A DNA stretch of 64,000 nt from positions 1,116,001 through 1,180,000 of the forward strand of contig NZ_CP074570.1 of the NCBI RefSeq assembly GCF_019900845.1, in the 5' to 3' direction. This document shows, piece by piece, positions 1 to 9,684 of this stretch; within the stretch, counting starts at the first letter, position 1; every line of letters starts with the position of its first letter. The notes beneath the pieces are model-generated. The model worked only from the letters and a program-made list of their open reading frames with translations, ran no database searches and was not told where the DNA came from. This DNA comes from Paraneptunicella aestuarii (GTDB lineage: Bacteria > Pseudomonadota > Gammaproteobacteria > Enterobacterales > Alteromonadaceae). Position numbers and translations under genes: made by a program.

Positions 1-516
1 TTTTTAGGCATTATTCTGCTGATTGAATTTTGGCACAATGTTTGGGTTGATGATTTTTCCAATAAAAAGAACTTGAATGTTGAAAGTTGGCAAAAGGTTA
101 CTCTCTCAATTGGTGCTCAATCGCAATTACACCCCCTAAATGAAATTTTTGGCTTGAAGCCTGAACCTGATCCTGAAGAGCTAAAGAGACTGGCAGAAGC
201 TGAACGGTTGGCTCAAGAAAAAAGAGAGCTTGAAGAGTCTCGAATAGATACATTAACTCTTGGTGAGAAAGATGTTCGATTATTGGGTATATCTCAGTCT
301 CATAACGGTAAAGCTGCAATATTGTCTATTACATCCTCCACTAAGGTGGGTGAAATATTCACCATTTTGCTAAATGACTCGATTGATGTGGTTGAAGGTA
401 AAATGAGTATTTTGTTGAAGGATGTTTATCCTGATTCTGTAAAGTTGATAGTCAGTGATGGCAATGGAACGCAACAATCAGAATTTAATTTGGTGATTTT
501 TAATTATGATATTTAA
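1..516 (+). CDS. GspC-like type II secretion inner-membrane protein (5' end outside window)
   Basis: The reading frame is open from the first base, so the true start lies upstream. The first ~18 visible residues are hydrophobic and end in FWHNVWVDDF, as expected for a single membrane anchor. A charged, Glu/Lys/Ala-rich linker follows (window residues ~58-80), then a small beta-rich domain (~90-165) containing LLGISQSHNGKAA and VYPDSVKL. This matches the layout of GspC/PilP proteins, whose periplasmic HR domain contacts the N0 domain of the secretin. The gene overlaps the secretin start by 11 bp, which supports a C-D gene pair. PilP of type IV pili is the main alternative, but the downstream secretin and exported-protein genes fit secretion better. 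Confidence 0.65.
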   Translation, partial: FLGIILLIEFWHNVWVDDFSNKKNLNVESWQKVTLSIGAQSQLHPLNEIFGLKPEPDPEELKRLAEAERLAQEKRELEESRIDTLTLGEKDVRLLGISQSHNGKAAILSITSSTKVGEIFTILLNDSIDVVEGKMSILLKDVYPDSVKLIVSDGNGTQQSEFNLVIFNYDI

Positions 517-2590
517 CTTACTTAAATGGTGTGTGTTTTCGGTAAGAAAACCGGTCTACATGACGCTGGTTGTCGGCTTTAGTTTATTGGCGCAAGGGTG
601 TCAGTCGACAGGTAAAGACCCGTTCAACTCAGTATTTCAAAAAAATATTGCCGACTCTAATGCTGCTAGTGGTGAGGATTCTCAAAATAACAGCGGAAAA
701 AGTACATCCGTTCAGCAAAACAACAGAGAGATAGATGCCTTTGAGTACGAAATAAACCGTAGTGTGAAAAGTTCATCTGAAGTGCTGCGTTTAAGTGATG
801 AAGAAAATATTGCGGTAGCATTTGAGCAAATTGGATTGAAAGAGTTTATTAATCACTCTCTGGCTAAGTTATTAAATGTAAGTTTTGTTATCGATCCTCA
901 AGTTAATATTGAAGGTAAAACGGTAACGTTGTCAATTGCTGAAAAAGTAAGTCAAAAACGTTTTCTGGAATTGTTTAAGGATGTATTGGAACAGAATGAA
1001 ATAGCGTTAAAAATCCAAAATGGTGTAGTTTTTCTTCATGGGGTCCGTCAACGTAGAGGATTACCTGAATATGATTATGGTTTTGGTCGTAGTAAATCTG
1101 ATGTACCTCAAGGTGCCCAGCCAATTTTCCATGTTGTGCCCATAAATTTTATAGATGCAAAGAGTCTATCAAGCTTCCTTATTCGGTTGTCTAATGCGTC
1201 ACCAGAAGCACTTCAAGATCCTAATTTGCTGGGAATTCGTGGAAGTCGCCATGATGTTTTGAGGGCGTTGGATATTATTGAAATGCTTGATGTGCCTCAT
1301 GTAAGAGGTAAACGTATTCAGTTTATTAAGTTGGAATATTTGCCGTCCTACGAGTTTATTGAAAAAGTGAGTGAATTATTGGAGAACGAAGGAGTCAATG
1401 TTTCGCAGGCTTTGAGGTTTACCGATTTATCTCGTCAGAATGGTGTAGTTATACATTCCAATAATGAAGATGTTTTAAAAAGAGTCGCGTATTGGCAAAA
1501 GCAGTTGGATACACCAGAATCTACGGACGATAAGCAGTACTTTATGTATTATCCAGAAAATATGGAGGCAGCTAAACTGGCTCAGGTACTGCAGAAGTTA
1601 ATCCAGGTTGGGCAAAGTTCTTTTTCAGGTTCAACCGCTGGGGCTAACCGACAACCTCAAGCCGTCGGTGCTGGTAGCGATACTTCCTCTAACAAATCTA
1701 CATCTTCAAAGTCTAATGCCACCGTTAATGGGTATAGCGAAGATTTCAGTTTTGTTTCTGATGAGAATAGAAACGTTATAATCATTTATGCTGCTGCAAA
1801 TAAGTATAAGAGTATATTACCGTTGTTAAAAAAGCTTGATGTTACGCCTCCTCAAGTGTTGATTGAAGCTAAACTGATAGAAGTTACTTTAAAAGATGAA
1901 CATACTCAGGGGGTTGAATGGAGCTTGTTCGGCGGAAGCGCGAAAAGAGATATCGCTACCTCACAGCTAAGTTCTTTTGCTGGGAGTTTTTCATACACTA
2001 TCAGTGGTGTTGATTATAATGCGGCTCTTGTACTTTTGGAAAAACAGAATAAACTGAAAGTGTTATCCAGCCCACGAATCGTGGTTGCCAATGGTGAGAG
2101 CGCCACATTAAATGTTGGAACTGAAATTCCGGTATTATCAACGCAGGCGGCAGATGTAGATACGGACAGAGTATTACAAAGTATTCAATACCGTTCCACC
2201 GGCGTTGACTTGACAGTCTCACCTATTGTTAATTCTAGTAATATTATTGCTATGCAGATATCGCAAAATGTGAGTGAAACATCGGAAAATGGTTCATCGG
2301 GCATTGATTCACCCATAATATTGAATCGTTCTTTTCAGACATCGGTAGTTGCTAACTCAGGGCAAACTTTGGTGTTGGGTGGGTTAATCAGAGAAAATAA
2401 TTCTTTTGAAGACTCGCAGGTTCCTTTGTTGGGGGATATACCGATATTAGGACGCTTGTTTTCAAACGAATCTAAGTCTATATCAAGAACAGAGCTTTTG
2501 GTTCTTATAACTCCTCGAATAATTTTTAATTCCAGTGATATTCATGAGATTAATGAATTATTTATTGACGAATTAACGTTATTTGACTAA
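506..2590 (+). CDS. gspD: GspD-like outer-membrane secretin, probable lipoprotein
   Basis: This 694-residue protein has a signal ending LLAQGC (Cys32), a plausible though not ideal lipobox (Ala at -3). N0-like sequence covers ~95-180 and repeated N1-N3 domains ~205-450; the last is interrupted by a low-complexity Ser/Gly/Asn/Thr stretch (~375-410). The C-terminal secretin domain carries VLSSPRIVVANGESA (~516) and SGQTLVLGGLI (~617), then VPLLGDIPILGRLF, all secretin hallmarks. The product should form the outer-membrane export pore. A lipid-anchored secretin could self-pilot, as reported for HxcQ of Pseudomonas. The overlap with the GspC-like gene implies co-transcription. PilQ or another secretin class is less likely because of the C-D order. 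Confidence 0.85.
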   Translation: MIFNLLKWCVFSVRKPVYMTLVVGFSLLAQGCQSTGKDPFNSVFQKNIADSNAASGEDSQNNSGKSTSVQQNNREIDAFEYEINRSVKSSSEVLRLSDEENIAVAFEQIGLKEFINHSLAKLLNVSFVIDPQVNIEGKTVTLSIAEKVSQKRFLELFKDVLEQNEIALKIQNGVVFLHGVRQRRGLPEYDYGFGRSKSDVPQGAQPIFHVVPINFIDAKSLSSFLIRLSNASPEALQDPNLLGIRGSRHDVLRALDIIEMLDVPHVRGKRIQFIKLEYLPSYEFIEKVSELLENEGVNVSQALRFTDLSRQNGVVIHSNNEDVLKRVAYWQKQLDTPESTDDKQYFMYYPENMEAAKLAQVLQKLIQVGQSSFSGSTAGANRQPQAVGAGSDTSSNKSTSSKSNATVNGYSEDFSFVSDENRNVIIIYAAANKYKSILPLLKKLDVTPPQVLIEAKLIEVTLKDEHTQGVEWSLFGGSAKRDIATSQLSSFAGSFSYTISGVDYNAALVLLEKQNKLKVLSSPRIVVANGESATLNVGTEIPVLSTQAADVDTDRVLQSIQYRSTGVDLTVSPIVNSSNIIAMQISQNVSETSENGSSGIDSPIILNRSFQTSVVANSGQTLVLGGLIRENNSFEDSQVPLLGDIPILGRLFSNESKSISRTELLVLITPRIIFNSSDIHEINELFIDELTLFD

Positions 2591-2658
2591 GGAAGAGTAA
2601 TAATGATGTAGACTTATACTTATATATTAGTTTTTAACTTTTACGGGTTATTCTTGCC

Positions 2659-2687
2659 TTGACATATGGTTATTGAGCTTTGATAAT
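2659..2687 (+). promoter_or_regulatory. Strong sigma-70-type promoter of the S-layer-like gene
   Basis: TTGACA (2659-2664) and GATAAT (2682-2687) are separated by exactly 17 bp. This is one mismatch from full consensus at both boxes. Transcription would start near 2694, giving a ~70-nt leader to the ATG at 2764. It separates the surface-protein gene from the secretin operon and fits a very abundant product. Confidence 0.75.
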
Positions 2688-2763
2688 CCTCTGCGAGCAC
2701 ATTTTTTATGGAATTGTGCTAATTGCAATTAACACATTCATTTTTGAATTGGAGTTTAAAATA

Positions 2764-4119
2764 ATGAAAAAGCTAAATAAAACTGGTTTGGCTATGGGAG
2801 TCGCGCTTGCAGTTGCATCTTCTAGCGCGTTTGCAGGTACATTCTCTATTGCGTCTGAAGCTATTGGTGTAGAAGCTGCAACAACTGGTAAGCTTGTCGT
2901 AACTACGACTGCTTCTCCTGAGTTTATCCCTGGCGCAGGCGTTACTGCCGATAACCGTGTTTTTGTAACATTAAACAACGGTGCGACTTTCGCTAACACT
3001 ACCTATGCTTTGTGGGTTAGTGATGGCACTGACTTGGCAACTGAATTTGTATTGGTTACCCCTCAGCCTAAAGGCGCATCTATCCTTGAGTTTAGAGCTT
3101 CAAGTGATGTTGGTCTGGGTGATGACTACGTACTTTCTAGTGATGCTACAGACATTACTGCTGGTATCAAAATCAACGCTCCTGCTCTAGCCGCCGGCTC
3201 TAAAATTTCTATCGATGCAAATGCGGATGATAGTTTCGGTACTTTCGATTTCTACACAGCTAAAGAATTGTTCCGTTATGCTAATCAGTTTTCTGCATCT
3301 GTTAACTCTGCAAAAGTTGCTAATGCGACTATTGATGTAGATGCTAACCGTTTGACGTTTACTCTCGGCTCTACTTCTGACTCTATTGAGTTGAACTTTG
3401 TTGATGCTGGTACTACTAACGGTGTTGATTTGGCTTCTACTGGTAGTGCTGATGCTGTTGATATCGTATTAAGTGGTGATATGTCTGTTATTAAGTCAAT
3501 TGTGTTGGATGCTGGTGGCAACCAAGGTTCATTCACTATTGACGAGGCAGCTGGTACAGCTACTTTCTCTGCCGAAGCTAGCGATGTTTTCTCCGTTACT
3601 TCTACAACATTGGATATTGAAGTATGGGGTTCTGCAGCATTAGCTACTCGTACTTTCACTGTTCAGGCTGATCTAGACTTTGAAAGCGAAACTGACAAAA
3701 ACCTGATTGCTGAAAACACTGCTGCTGGTGAATGGTCTATTAATGGTTTGCAAGCTAAAGTTTCTCACTTGTCTTTGAATTCAACTGGTTTTGTTAGCTG
3801 GTTGAAAGTTGTTAACGAAGGCTCTACTGCTGCTGAAATTTCTGCTGATATTATTTGGACTCTAGCTGATGGAACTGAAGATTCTGTTTCAGGTGTAAGT
3901 CTAGGTGCTGTTGATGCTGGTGGCATTGCAACAATCAGTGAAGCTGCTATTTTGGCTGCAATGGGTAGCCCGACTCAGTTGGTTGACGTTTCTATGACAG
4001 TAACTGTTGCTGGTCAAACTAACTTGATCCACTTGGTTGCTGAGAAGAAAGCTTCTAACGGACGTGTAGCTGTTCCTGTTTACTATAACTTTGGCGCAGC
4101 TCGTGACTGGATCCAATAG
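2764..4119 (+). CDS. Secreted S-layer-like surface protein, paralog 1
   Basis: The protein has 451 residues. The start at 2764 is chosen over upstream in-frame codons because GGAG lies just ahead (2752-2755) and a textbook signal peptide follows (MKK..., hydrophobic core, SSAFA, cleavage after ~24). The mature protein is acidic and rich in Ala, Ser, Thr, Val, Gly and Asp, with almost no Cys, no membrane segment and likely mostly beta structure. The last ~140 residues are the best-conserved part relative to the paralog at 6991. Codon choice is strongly biased (many GCT, GTT, GGT, ACT), unlike nearby genes, suggesting very high expression. Its own promoter and terminator make it a single-gene unit. 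I do not recognise a domain with certainty. From memory it resembles the Slr4-type S-layer proteins of marine Gammaproteobacteria, unverified here. An abundant adhesin or matrix protein is the alternative. Confidence 0.7.
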   Translation: MKKLNKTGLAMGVALAVASSSAFAGTFSIASEAIGVEAATTGKLVVTTTASPEFIPGAGVTADNRVFVTLNNGATFANTTYALWVSDGTDLATEFVLVTPQPKGASILEFRASSDVGLGDDYVLSSDATDITAGIKINAPALAAGSKISIDANADDSFGTFDFYTAKELFRYANQFSASVNSAKVANATIDVDANRLTFTLGSTSDSIELNFVDAGTTNGVDLASTGSADAVDIVLSGDMSVIKSIVLDAGGNQGSFTIDEAAGTATFSAEASDVFSVTSTTLDIEVWGSAALATRTFTVQADLDFESETDKNLIAENTAAGEWSINGLQAKVSHLSLNSTGFVSWLKVVNEGSTAAEISADIIWTLADGTEDSVSGVSLGAVDAGGIATISEAAILAAMGSPTQLVDVSMTVTVAGQTNLIHLVAEKKASNGRVAVPVYYNFGAARDWIQ

Positions 4120-4145
4120 TCATTGCTAATTAAGCGTTTGATAAG

Positions 4146-4172
4146 AGAGCACCTTAGGGTGCTCTTTTTTTT
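4146..4172 (+). terminator. Intrinsic terminator of surface-protein gene 1
   Basis: An 8-bp perfect stem (AGAGCACC / GGTGCTCT) with a TTAG loop is followed by a run of eight T. It lies 27 bp after the stop codon of the S-layer-like gene. Confidence 0.9.
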
Positions 4173-4313
4173 GCGATGTGCTTCGCTTTGAAGCTGTTCT
4201 ATGCTGTATATTGTATATCGATGTTAGGCGTTCCTTGATGCGCAGTTCAGATTGATGATCTGCATCTATAATTAGAATTTTCCTTCTGATTTTTCTTGGT
4301 CTGTAGTGGTCTA

Positions 4314-5421
4314 ATACCAATCCCATTAAAAGTATGATCTAATTAAGTCAGTGAAGACAAAACAGATAATTAGATGCTAAAAAAGATAGATTTCACAGCG
4401 CTTTCCAAAAAGGAAACTAACGCAGCTAAAAGGATCAGGTTACTTGCATTGGCTCATTACAGTGAAGGAATGAACAAAGCACAAATAGCTAGAACACTTA
4501 AGGTCAGCAGGGCAAGTGTAAATAAATGGGTAGCGGCTTTTCTGGATAAAGGAATTGATGGCCTGGATGCCAAATCTCCTCCCGGTCGTCCTGCATCGCT
4601 GTCATCAGAACAGATAAAAAAGCTATCTCGCTATATTGAATATCATAGTCGTTCTGATGTCGGGGGAAGACTGACGGGAGCCGATATCCAAGCCTGGATA
4701 TCGAGCCATCTGAATGTGGATTATAAAATGTCCAACATTTACCGTCTCTTGCATCAATGGGGTTTTTCATGGATTTCCAGCCGTTCAAAACATCCAAAGC
4801 AATCGCAAAATGCTCAGGAAGAGTTTAAAAAACTGGAGATTAATGTGATCAAACTTTGTCCAGGACATCTGCCTCTGAACAATGTTGATATCTGGTTTCA
4901 GGATGAAGCTCGCTTTGGTCAGCAAAATACCACCTCTCGTTTATGGGCAAGAACTGGCAGTCGCCCACGCGCAGTCAAACAGCAACAATTTGAATATGCC
5001 TATCTTTTCGGTGCTGTCTGTCCCGCAACCGGTGAAACAGAAGCGCTCATAACGCCGTGGGTCAACAAGGATGCAATGACATTGCACTTGAAACAGATTT
5101 CTGAACGTACTAAACCGGGGCGAATGGCTGTCGTCATCATGGATGGCGCAGGATGGCATACAGAGGACACGATCCAACAGTTTGATAATATTCGTATGCT
5201 AAAGCTTCCTCCCTACTCGCCGGAACTGAATCCGGTTGAACAGGTATGGAGTTGGCTTCGTCAGAACGCACTATCCAATCGCATATTTGAAGGGTATGAA
5301 GATATCGTGGATGCATGTAGTGACGCCTGGAATACATTTGTCAAAGATACCCATCGTGTTATCTCTTTATGCACCAGAAAATGGGCACAGTTAAATGGCT
5401 AGGTTTTTAATGGGATTGGTA
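4314..5421 (+). mobile_element. IS630-family element nested in the IS3 left inverted repeat
   Basis: Perfect 17-bp terminal inverted repeats are present (TACCAATCCCATTAAAA at 4315-4331 and its complement at 5405-5421). The target inside the IS3 end was TA, now present on both sides (4312-4313 and 5422-5423). TA duplication is characteristic of IS630/Tc1-mariner elements. The exact outer base is ambiguous by one A. A single transposase gene fills the element. Confidence 0.93.
4374..5402 (+). CDS. IS630-family transposase
   Basis: This 342-residue protein has an N-terminal helix-turn-helix pair (NKAQIARTLKVSRASVNKWV, ~29-48) and a C-terminal DDE nuclease domain. The acidic residues are visible in WFQDEARFG, VVIMDGAGWH and LPPYSPELNPVEQVW. 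It catalyses cut-and-paste movement into TA sites. The frame is full-length with no stop or frameshift, so it may be active. It starts 60 bp inside the left end and stops 20 bp before the right end, as usual for compact insertion sequences. Confidence 0.95.
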   Translation: MLKKIDFTALSKKETNAAKRIRLLALAHYSEGMNKAQIARTLKVSRASVNKWVAAFLDKGIDGLDAKSPPGRPASLSSEQIKKLSRYIEYHSRSDVGGRLTGADIQAWISSHLNVDYKMSNIYRLLHQWGFSWISSRSKHPKQSQNAQEEFKKLEINVIKLCPGHLPLNNVDIWFQDEARFGQQNTTSRLWARTGSRPRAVKQQQFEYAYLFGAVCPATGETEALITPWVNKDAMTLHLKQISERTKPGRMAVVIMDGAGWHTEDTIQQFDNIRMLKLPPYSPELNPVEQVWSWLRQNALSNRIFEGYEDIVDACSDAWNTFVKDTHRVISLCTRKWAQLNG

Positions 5422-5479
5422 TAATAATCCCGGACACCAATTTAGGTGGTATTCTTACCACTCAATAGAAAGGTGTCTA

Positions 5480-6642
<1,163 letters not shown>

Positions 6643-6653
6643 CCACTACAGTC

Positions 6654-6990
6654 AGATACTCCCAAGGCGTGAGTTCGCCTATCGAGACATGTCTCCGTTC
6701 ATTGTTTTATTCGGCTATCGAGTTTTCTGTTAGTTCTTTGACTTCACTCGGTGTTCAAGGCATACATATTAAGAATTTCATCTCGGTAGTTTCTGCTAAA
6801 TTACTTGATATACGAGTTATCGGGTGGTTTACACGACGACAAAAAATCCGCTTAATCTTATCTTTAAATATTTTTGGAGTTTTAATTGCAGCATCGTAAA
6901 TTCGCAGCTAATCTAAATCTGAACGCCATTGCAATCACTAATTTGTAGTAAAAATGTAGTGGATGATTGAACATTATTAGGTGTTAGTTG
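6654..6990 (+). other. Gap between IS3 copy 1 and S-layer-like gene 2
   Basis: These 337 bp hold no gene I can support. An open frame at 6639-6899 starts inside the IS end, has no recognisable motif and no ribosome-binding site. Together with 4173-4301 this is the original intergenic region before the IS insertion. It should contain the promoter of the gene at 6991, but no box pair close to consensus stands out. Confidence 0.5.
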
Positions 6991-8358
6991 ATGAATATAA
7001 GAACAAAGCTCGTGTTTTCTATCGGCTGTGGGTTGATCGCTTGTTCACTTCCAAGTGTCGCCGGGTCGTTTCAAGCCGTCACATCCGAATCTGTAGGTGT
7101 TGAAGCTGCAACAGGAGGAGGCTTAAAAGCCAATATTGCTGGGGATAGCATAACTATACAGCCAGGTAGTAATTTCTCTCCAGATAATCGTTTGTTTCTT
7201 TCTCTGAATAATGGTGCAACATTTGCCGATGCTGCCTATACCTTGGAAACAAGTTTAGGAGGCGCTGGCACAGGTAATTTAACTGAATTTGTTCTTATCA
7301 CCCAAGCTCCGGCAGGTTCTTCGGTCTTGGAATTCAGAGTTGTAAGTGGTATTACGGCTAGTGATAATTTTCTTCTATCAGGTTCCAGCATTGCTGGTCA
7401 GTCCATCAATATCAATATGCCAGCGTTATCCGCTGGGGCTGAAATTGACATTGATGCGAATGCTGATGACTCTTTTGGTACATTTGACTTTTTTAGTTCG
7501 TTAGAACTGTTCCAATATTCAAATGAATTTTCTGCAAGGACAGATGTTCTGGCATCAGCAATTATTGATGTTGATGACAGCAGAAACTCATTTGTTGGTG
7601 GAATTACTTCGGACACTATCGCTTTGGAATTTGTTGAAGCAAATATTACCAACGGTGTTTCTTTAAATGATGATGATAAAGTGCTTTTGACTCTTAGTGG
7701 GGATATGTCAGGTATTCAATCTATCATGATTGAAACAGATGGGGTTAATCGCGGAAATTTTGTTATTGACGAAGATGCTGGAACAGCGACCTTTTCTTTA
7801 AGTGCAAGTGATGCTTTTAGAATTCCAACGGTTTCTTCCATTATTACAGCTAACGTTTGGGGGTCATCACCTTTATCTACGAGAAGTTTTACTGTAAAGG
7901 CTGATTTAGATTTCCAATCAGAAACAGATAAAAACGTGATAGCTGAAAATACAGATGCAGGTTCTTGGAGCATCAATGGATTACAGGCAAAGGTTTCACA
8001 TTTGAGTTTGAATGCTAGTGGATTTGTCAGTTGGTTAAAAATTGTAAATGAAGGGACTGTAGAGGCTGCTGTTACAGCAGATATAATTTGGACTCTTGCT
8101 GACGGCACAGAAGGCAGTGCAACTAATAAAAGCCTAGGTACAGTGGATGCAGGCGGTATTCTAACTATCAGTGAGGAAACTATACTGAGTGCAATGAACA
8201 GTCCTACCCAGCTTGCTGATGCCTCTTTAACTGTAACCGTTGCTGGACAGACCAATTTTGTTCATTTGATTGCTGAGAAAAAAGCGGCTGACGGTCGTCT
8301 AACAATTCCTGTATACTACAACACCGGGGGCGCGAACCCTCGAGTGTGGATTAAATAA
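6991..8358 (+). CDS. Secreted S-layer-like surface protein, paralog 2
   Basis: This 455-residue protein has a signal peptide (MNIRTK..., cleavage after LPSVA, ~24). The ATG at 6991 is preferred to the overlapping TTG at 6988. It aligns over its whole length with the protein at 2764. Shared blocks include VGVEAATGG, FSPDNRLFLSLNNGATFA, DIDANADDSFGTFDFF and the C-terminal region with SWSINGLQAKVSHLSL. Both end in a short tail after PVYYN with Trp-Ile. Codon bias is weaker than in paralog 1 and no strong promoter is visible, so it may be a lower-expressed or conditional variant. A terminator follows. The function is unknown beyond probable secreted structural protein. Confidence 0.68.
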   Translation: MNIRTKLVFSIGCGLIACSLPSVAGSFQAVTSESVGVEAATGGGLKANIAGDSITIQPGSNFSPDNRLFLSLNNGATFADAAYTLETSLGGAGTGNLTEFVLITQAPAGSSVLEFRVVSGITASDNFLLSGSSIAGQSININMPALSAGAEIDIDANADDSFGTFDFFSSLELFQYSNEFSARTDVLASAIIDVDDSRNSFVGGITSDTIALEFVEANITNGVSLNDDDKVLLTLSGDMSGIQSIMIETDGVNRGNFVIDEDAGTATFSLSASDAFRIPTVSSIITANVWGSSPLSTRSFTVKADLDFQSETDKNVIAENTDAGSWSINGLQAKVSHLSLNASGFVSWLKIVNEGTVEAAVTADIIWTLADGTEGSATNKSLGTVDAGGILTISEETILSAMNSPTQLADASLTVTVAGQTNFVHLIAEKKAADGRLTIPVYYNTGGANPRVWIK

Positions 8359-8377
8359 TCTCGAATATTCCTTAAAT

Positions 8378-8408
8378 AAAAAGGAGTGCTCTGCACTCCT
8401 TTTTATTT
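8378..8408 (+). terminator. Intrinsic terminator of surface-protein gene 2
   Basis: A perfect stem AAAAAGGAGTGC / GCACTCCTTTTT with a 3-nt loop (TCT) and a T-rich tail lies 19 bp after the stop codon. Confidence 0.88.
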
Positions 8409-8451
8409 GTCTGCTAGATTCAAAAATATATAAGGACAAGTAAGTTAATTG

Positions 8452-9684
8452 ATGAAAGTTCTATATTTCCATCAGCATTTTTCTACACCATCAGGAGGAA
8501 CAGGAACTCGTTCTTATGAGTTTTCTAAGGCTCTATTGAGAGATGGGAATGATGTTACCGTCGTCTGCGGGAGTTTTGATGTTGGTAATACTGGTTTGGA
8601 TACACCATTTGTTAACGGAAGACGAGAAGGTTTCGTTGACGGTATAAAGGTTATCGAGTATCAGTTGCATTATTCAAATAAGCAGTCGTTTTTAATTCGT
8701 GCAAAACAGTTTGTATTATTTGCATTACGATGCTGTAGGGAAGTTAATAAAGAAAAAGCGGATTTGGTATTTTGTACCTCTACTCCTCTTACGATAGCTG
8801 TTCCTGGTATTTACGCTAAATTGATTCGTAGGCTCCCTTTCGTTTTTGAAGTGAGGGATTTATGGCCAGAGCTACCTGTGGCTATGGGGGTTATAAAGAA
8901 TCCAGTTATTATCGGGTTGTTAAAGATTCTTGAGGTTTTGAGCTATAAAATAGCGGATCATGTCATTACTCTTTCTGATGGCATGGCTAGTGGCGTTATT
9001 CGGTATGTCAGTAGAGAAAAAAATACAACTATTTCAAATGGATGTGACCTGTATTTAACGGGTAGTAATAACTATGAAAACTATCAATTGCCAGTTGAAA
9101 TTCAGCAAGATGATTTTTTGGCTATATATGCGGGTACACATGGAATTGCCAATGGACTAGATGTATTAGTCGATACTGCTGCTACATTGCAACGTCTGGG
9201 TCATAAGAATATAAAGCTGCTCCTTGTTGGTGAAGGAATGCTGAAAAACGAGCTTAAAGAACGAGCTAATGATTTAAAGCTAAAGAATATTGTATTCATA
9301 GATAACTTATCAAAGAAACAGTTGTTTGATTTGTACAGTAAATGTGATGTTGGCTTGATGATTCTTAAAAATGTGCCTGCTTTTTACGATGGAACTTCAC
9401 CGAACAAGTTTTTTGATTACTTAACAGTTGGCTTGCCTGTTATTTGTAATTATGAAGGATGGATTAGTCGTCTTATTGTACAAGAAAATATTGGGGTCAA
9501 TGTTCCCGCTGAGTCACCTGAGTCACTTGCTGATGCATTAGTCTTTTTACAAAAAGATAAGAACAACTTATCGTCTCTATCTATGAATGCAAGAAAGCTT
9601 GCAAAAGAGAGTTTTGATCGTTCAATGCTTGCACAACAATTTGTTAACGTTCTGAAAGAAGTTTCTAGAAATGGAAAAAACTAA
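8452..9684 (+). CDS. WbuB-like family 4 glycosyltransferase
   Basis: The 410 residues have a two-lobed GT-B fold. The N-terminal lobe begins MKVLYFHQHFSTPSGGTGTR, the donor lobe has IYAGTHGIANGLDVL and LLLVGEG, and the family signature is GTSPNKFFDYLTVGLPV (~320). That signature is typical of WbuB-type transferases, which add an N-acetyl-fucosamine-like sugar in O-antigen assembly; the actual sugar here cannot be read. AAGGA at 8432-8436 serves the start, with a TTG at 8449 as an alternative. It overlaps the next gene by 14 bp and opens the glycan locus directly after the S-layer-like gene. Confidence 0.85.
   Translation: MKVLYFHQHFSTPSGGTGTRSYEFSKALLRDGNDVTVVCGSFDVGNTGLDTPFVNGRREGFVDGIKVIEYQLHYSNKQSFLIRAKQFVLFALRCCREVNKEKADLVFCTSTPLTIAVPGIYAKLIRRLPFVFEVRDLWPELPVAMGVIKNPVIIGLLKILEVLSYKIADHVITLSDGMASGVIRYVSREKNTTISNGCDLYLTGSNNYENYQLPVEIQQDDFLAIYAGTHGIANGLDVLVDTAATLQRLGHKNIKLLLVGEGMLKNELKERANDLKLKNIVFIDNLSKKQLFDLYSKCDVGLMILKNVPAFYDGTSPNKFFDYLTVGLPVICNYEGWISRLIVQENIGVNVPAESPESLADALVFLQKDKNNLSSLSMNARKLAKESFDRSMLAQQFVNVLKEVSRNGKN

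Noticed and set aside
3285..3659. 124-codon antisense frame over surface gene 1
   Set aside because: A shadow of the GCT/GTT/ACT-rich coding sequence; no ribosome-binding site.
4126..4326. Minus-strand frame with KILIIDADHQSELRIKERL resembling a response-regulator start
   Set aside because: Only ~45 residues outside the IS end, no start codon or ribosome-binding site; restoring the pre-IS sequence puts a stop right upstream. Probably chance, at most a decayed fragment.
8359..8451. JUMPStart/ops (RfaH) element ahead of the glycan locus
   Set aside because: No GGCGGTAG-type sequence was seen by eye in this gap.
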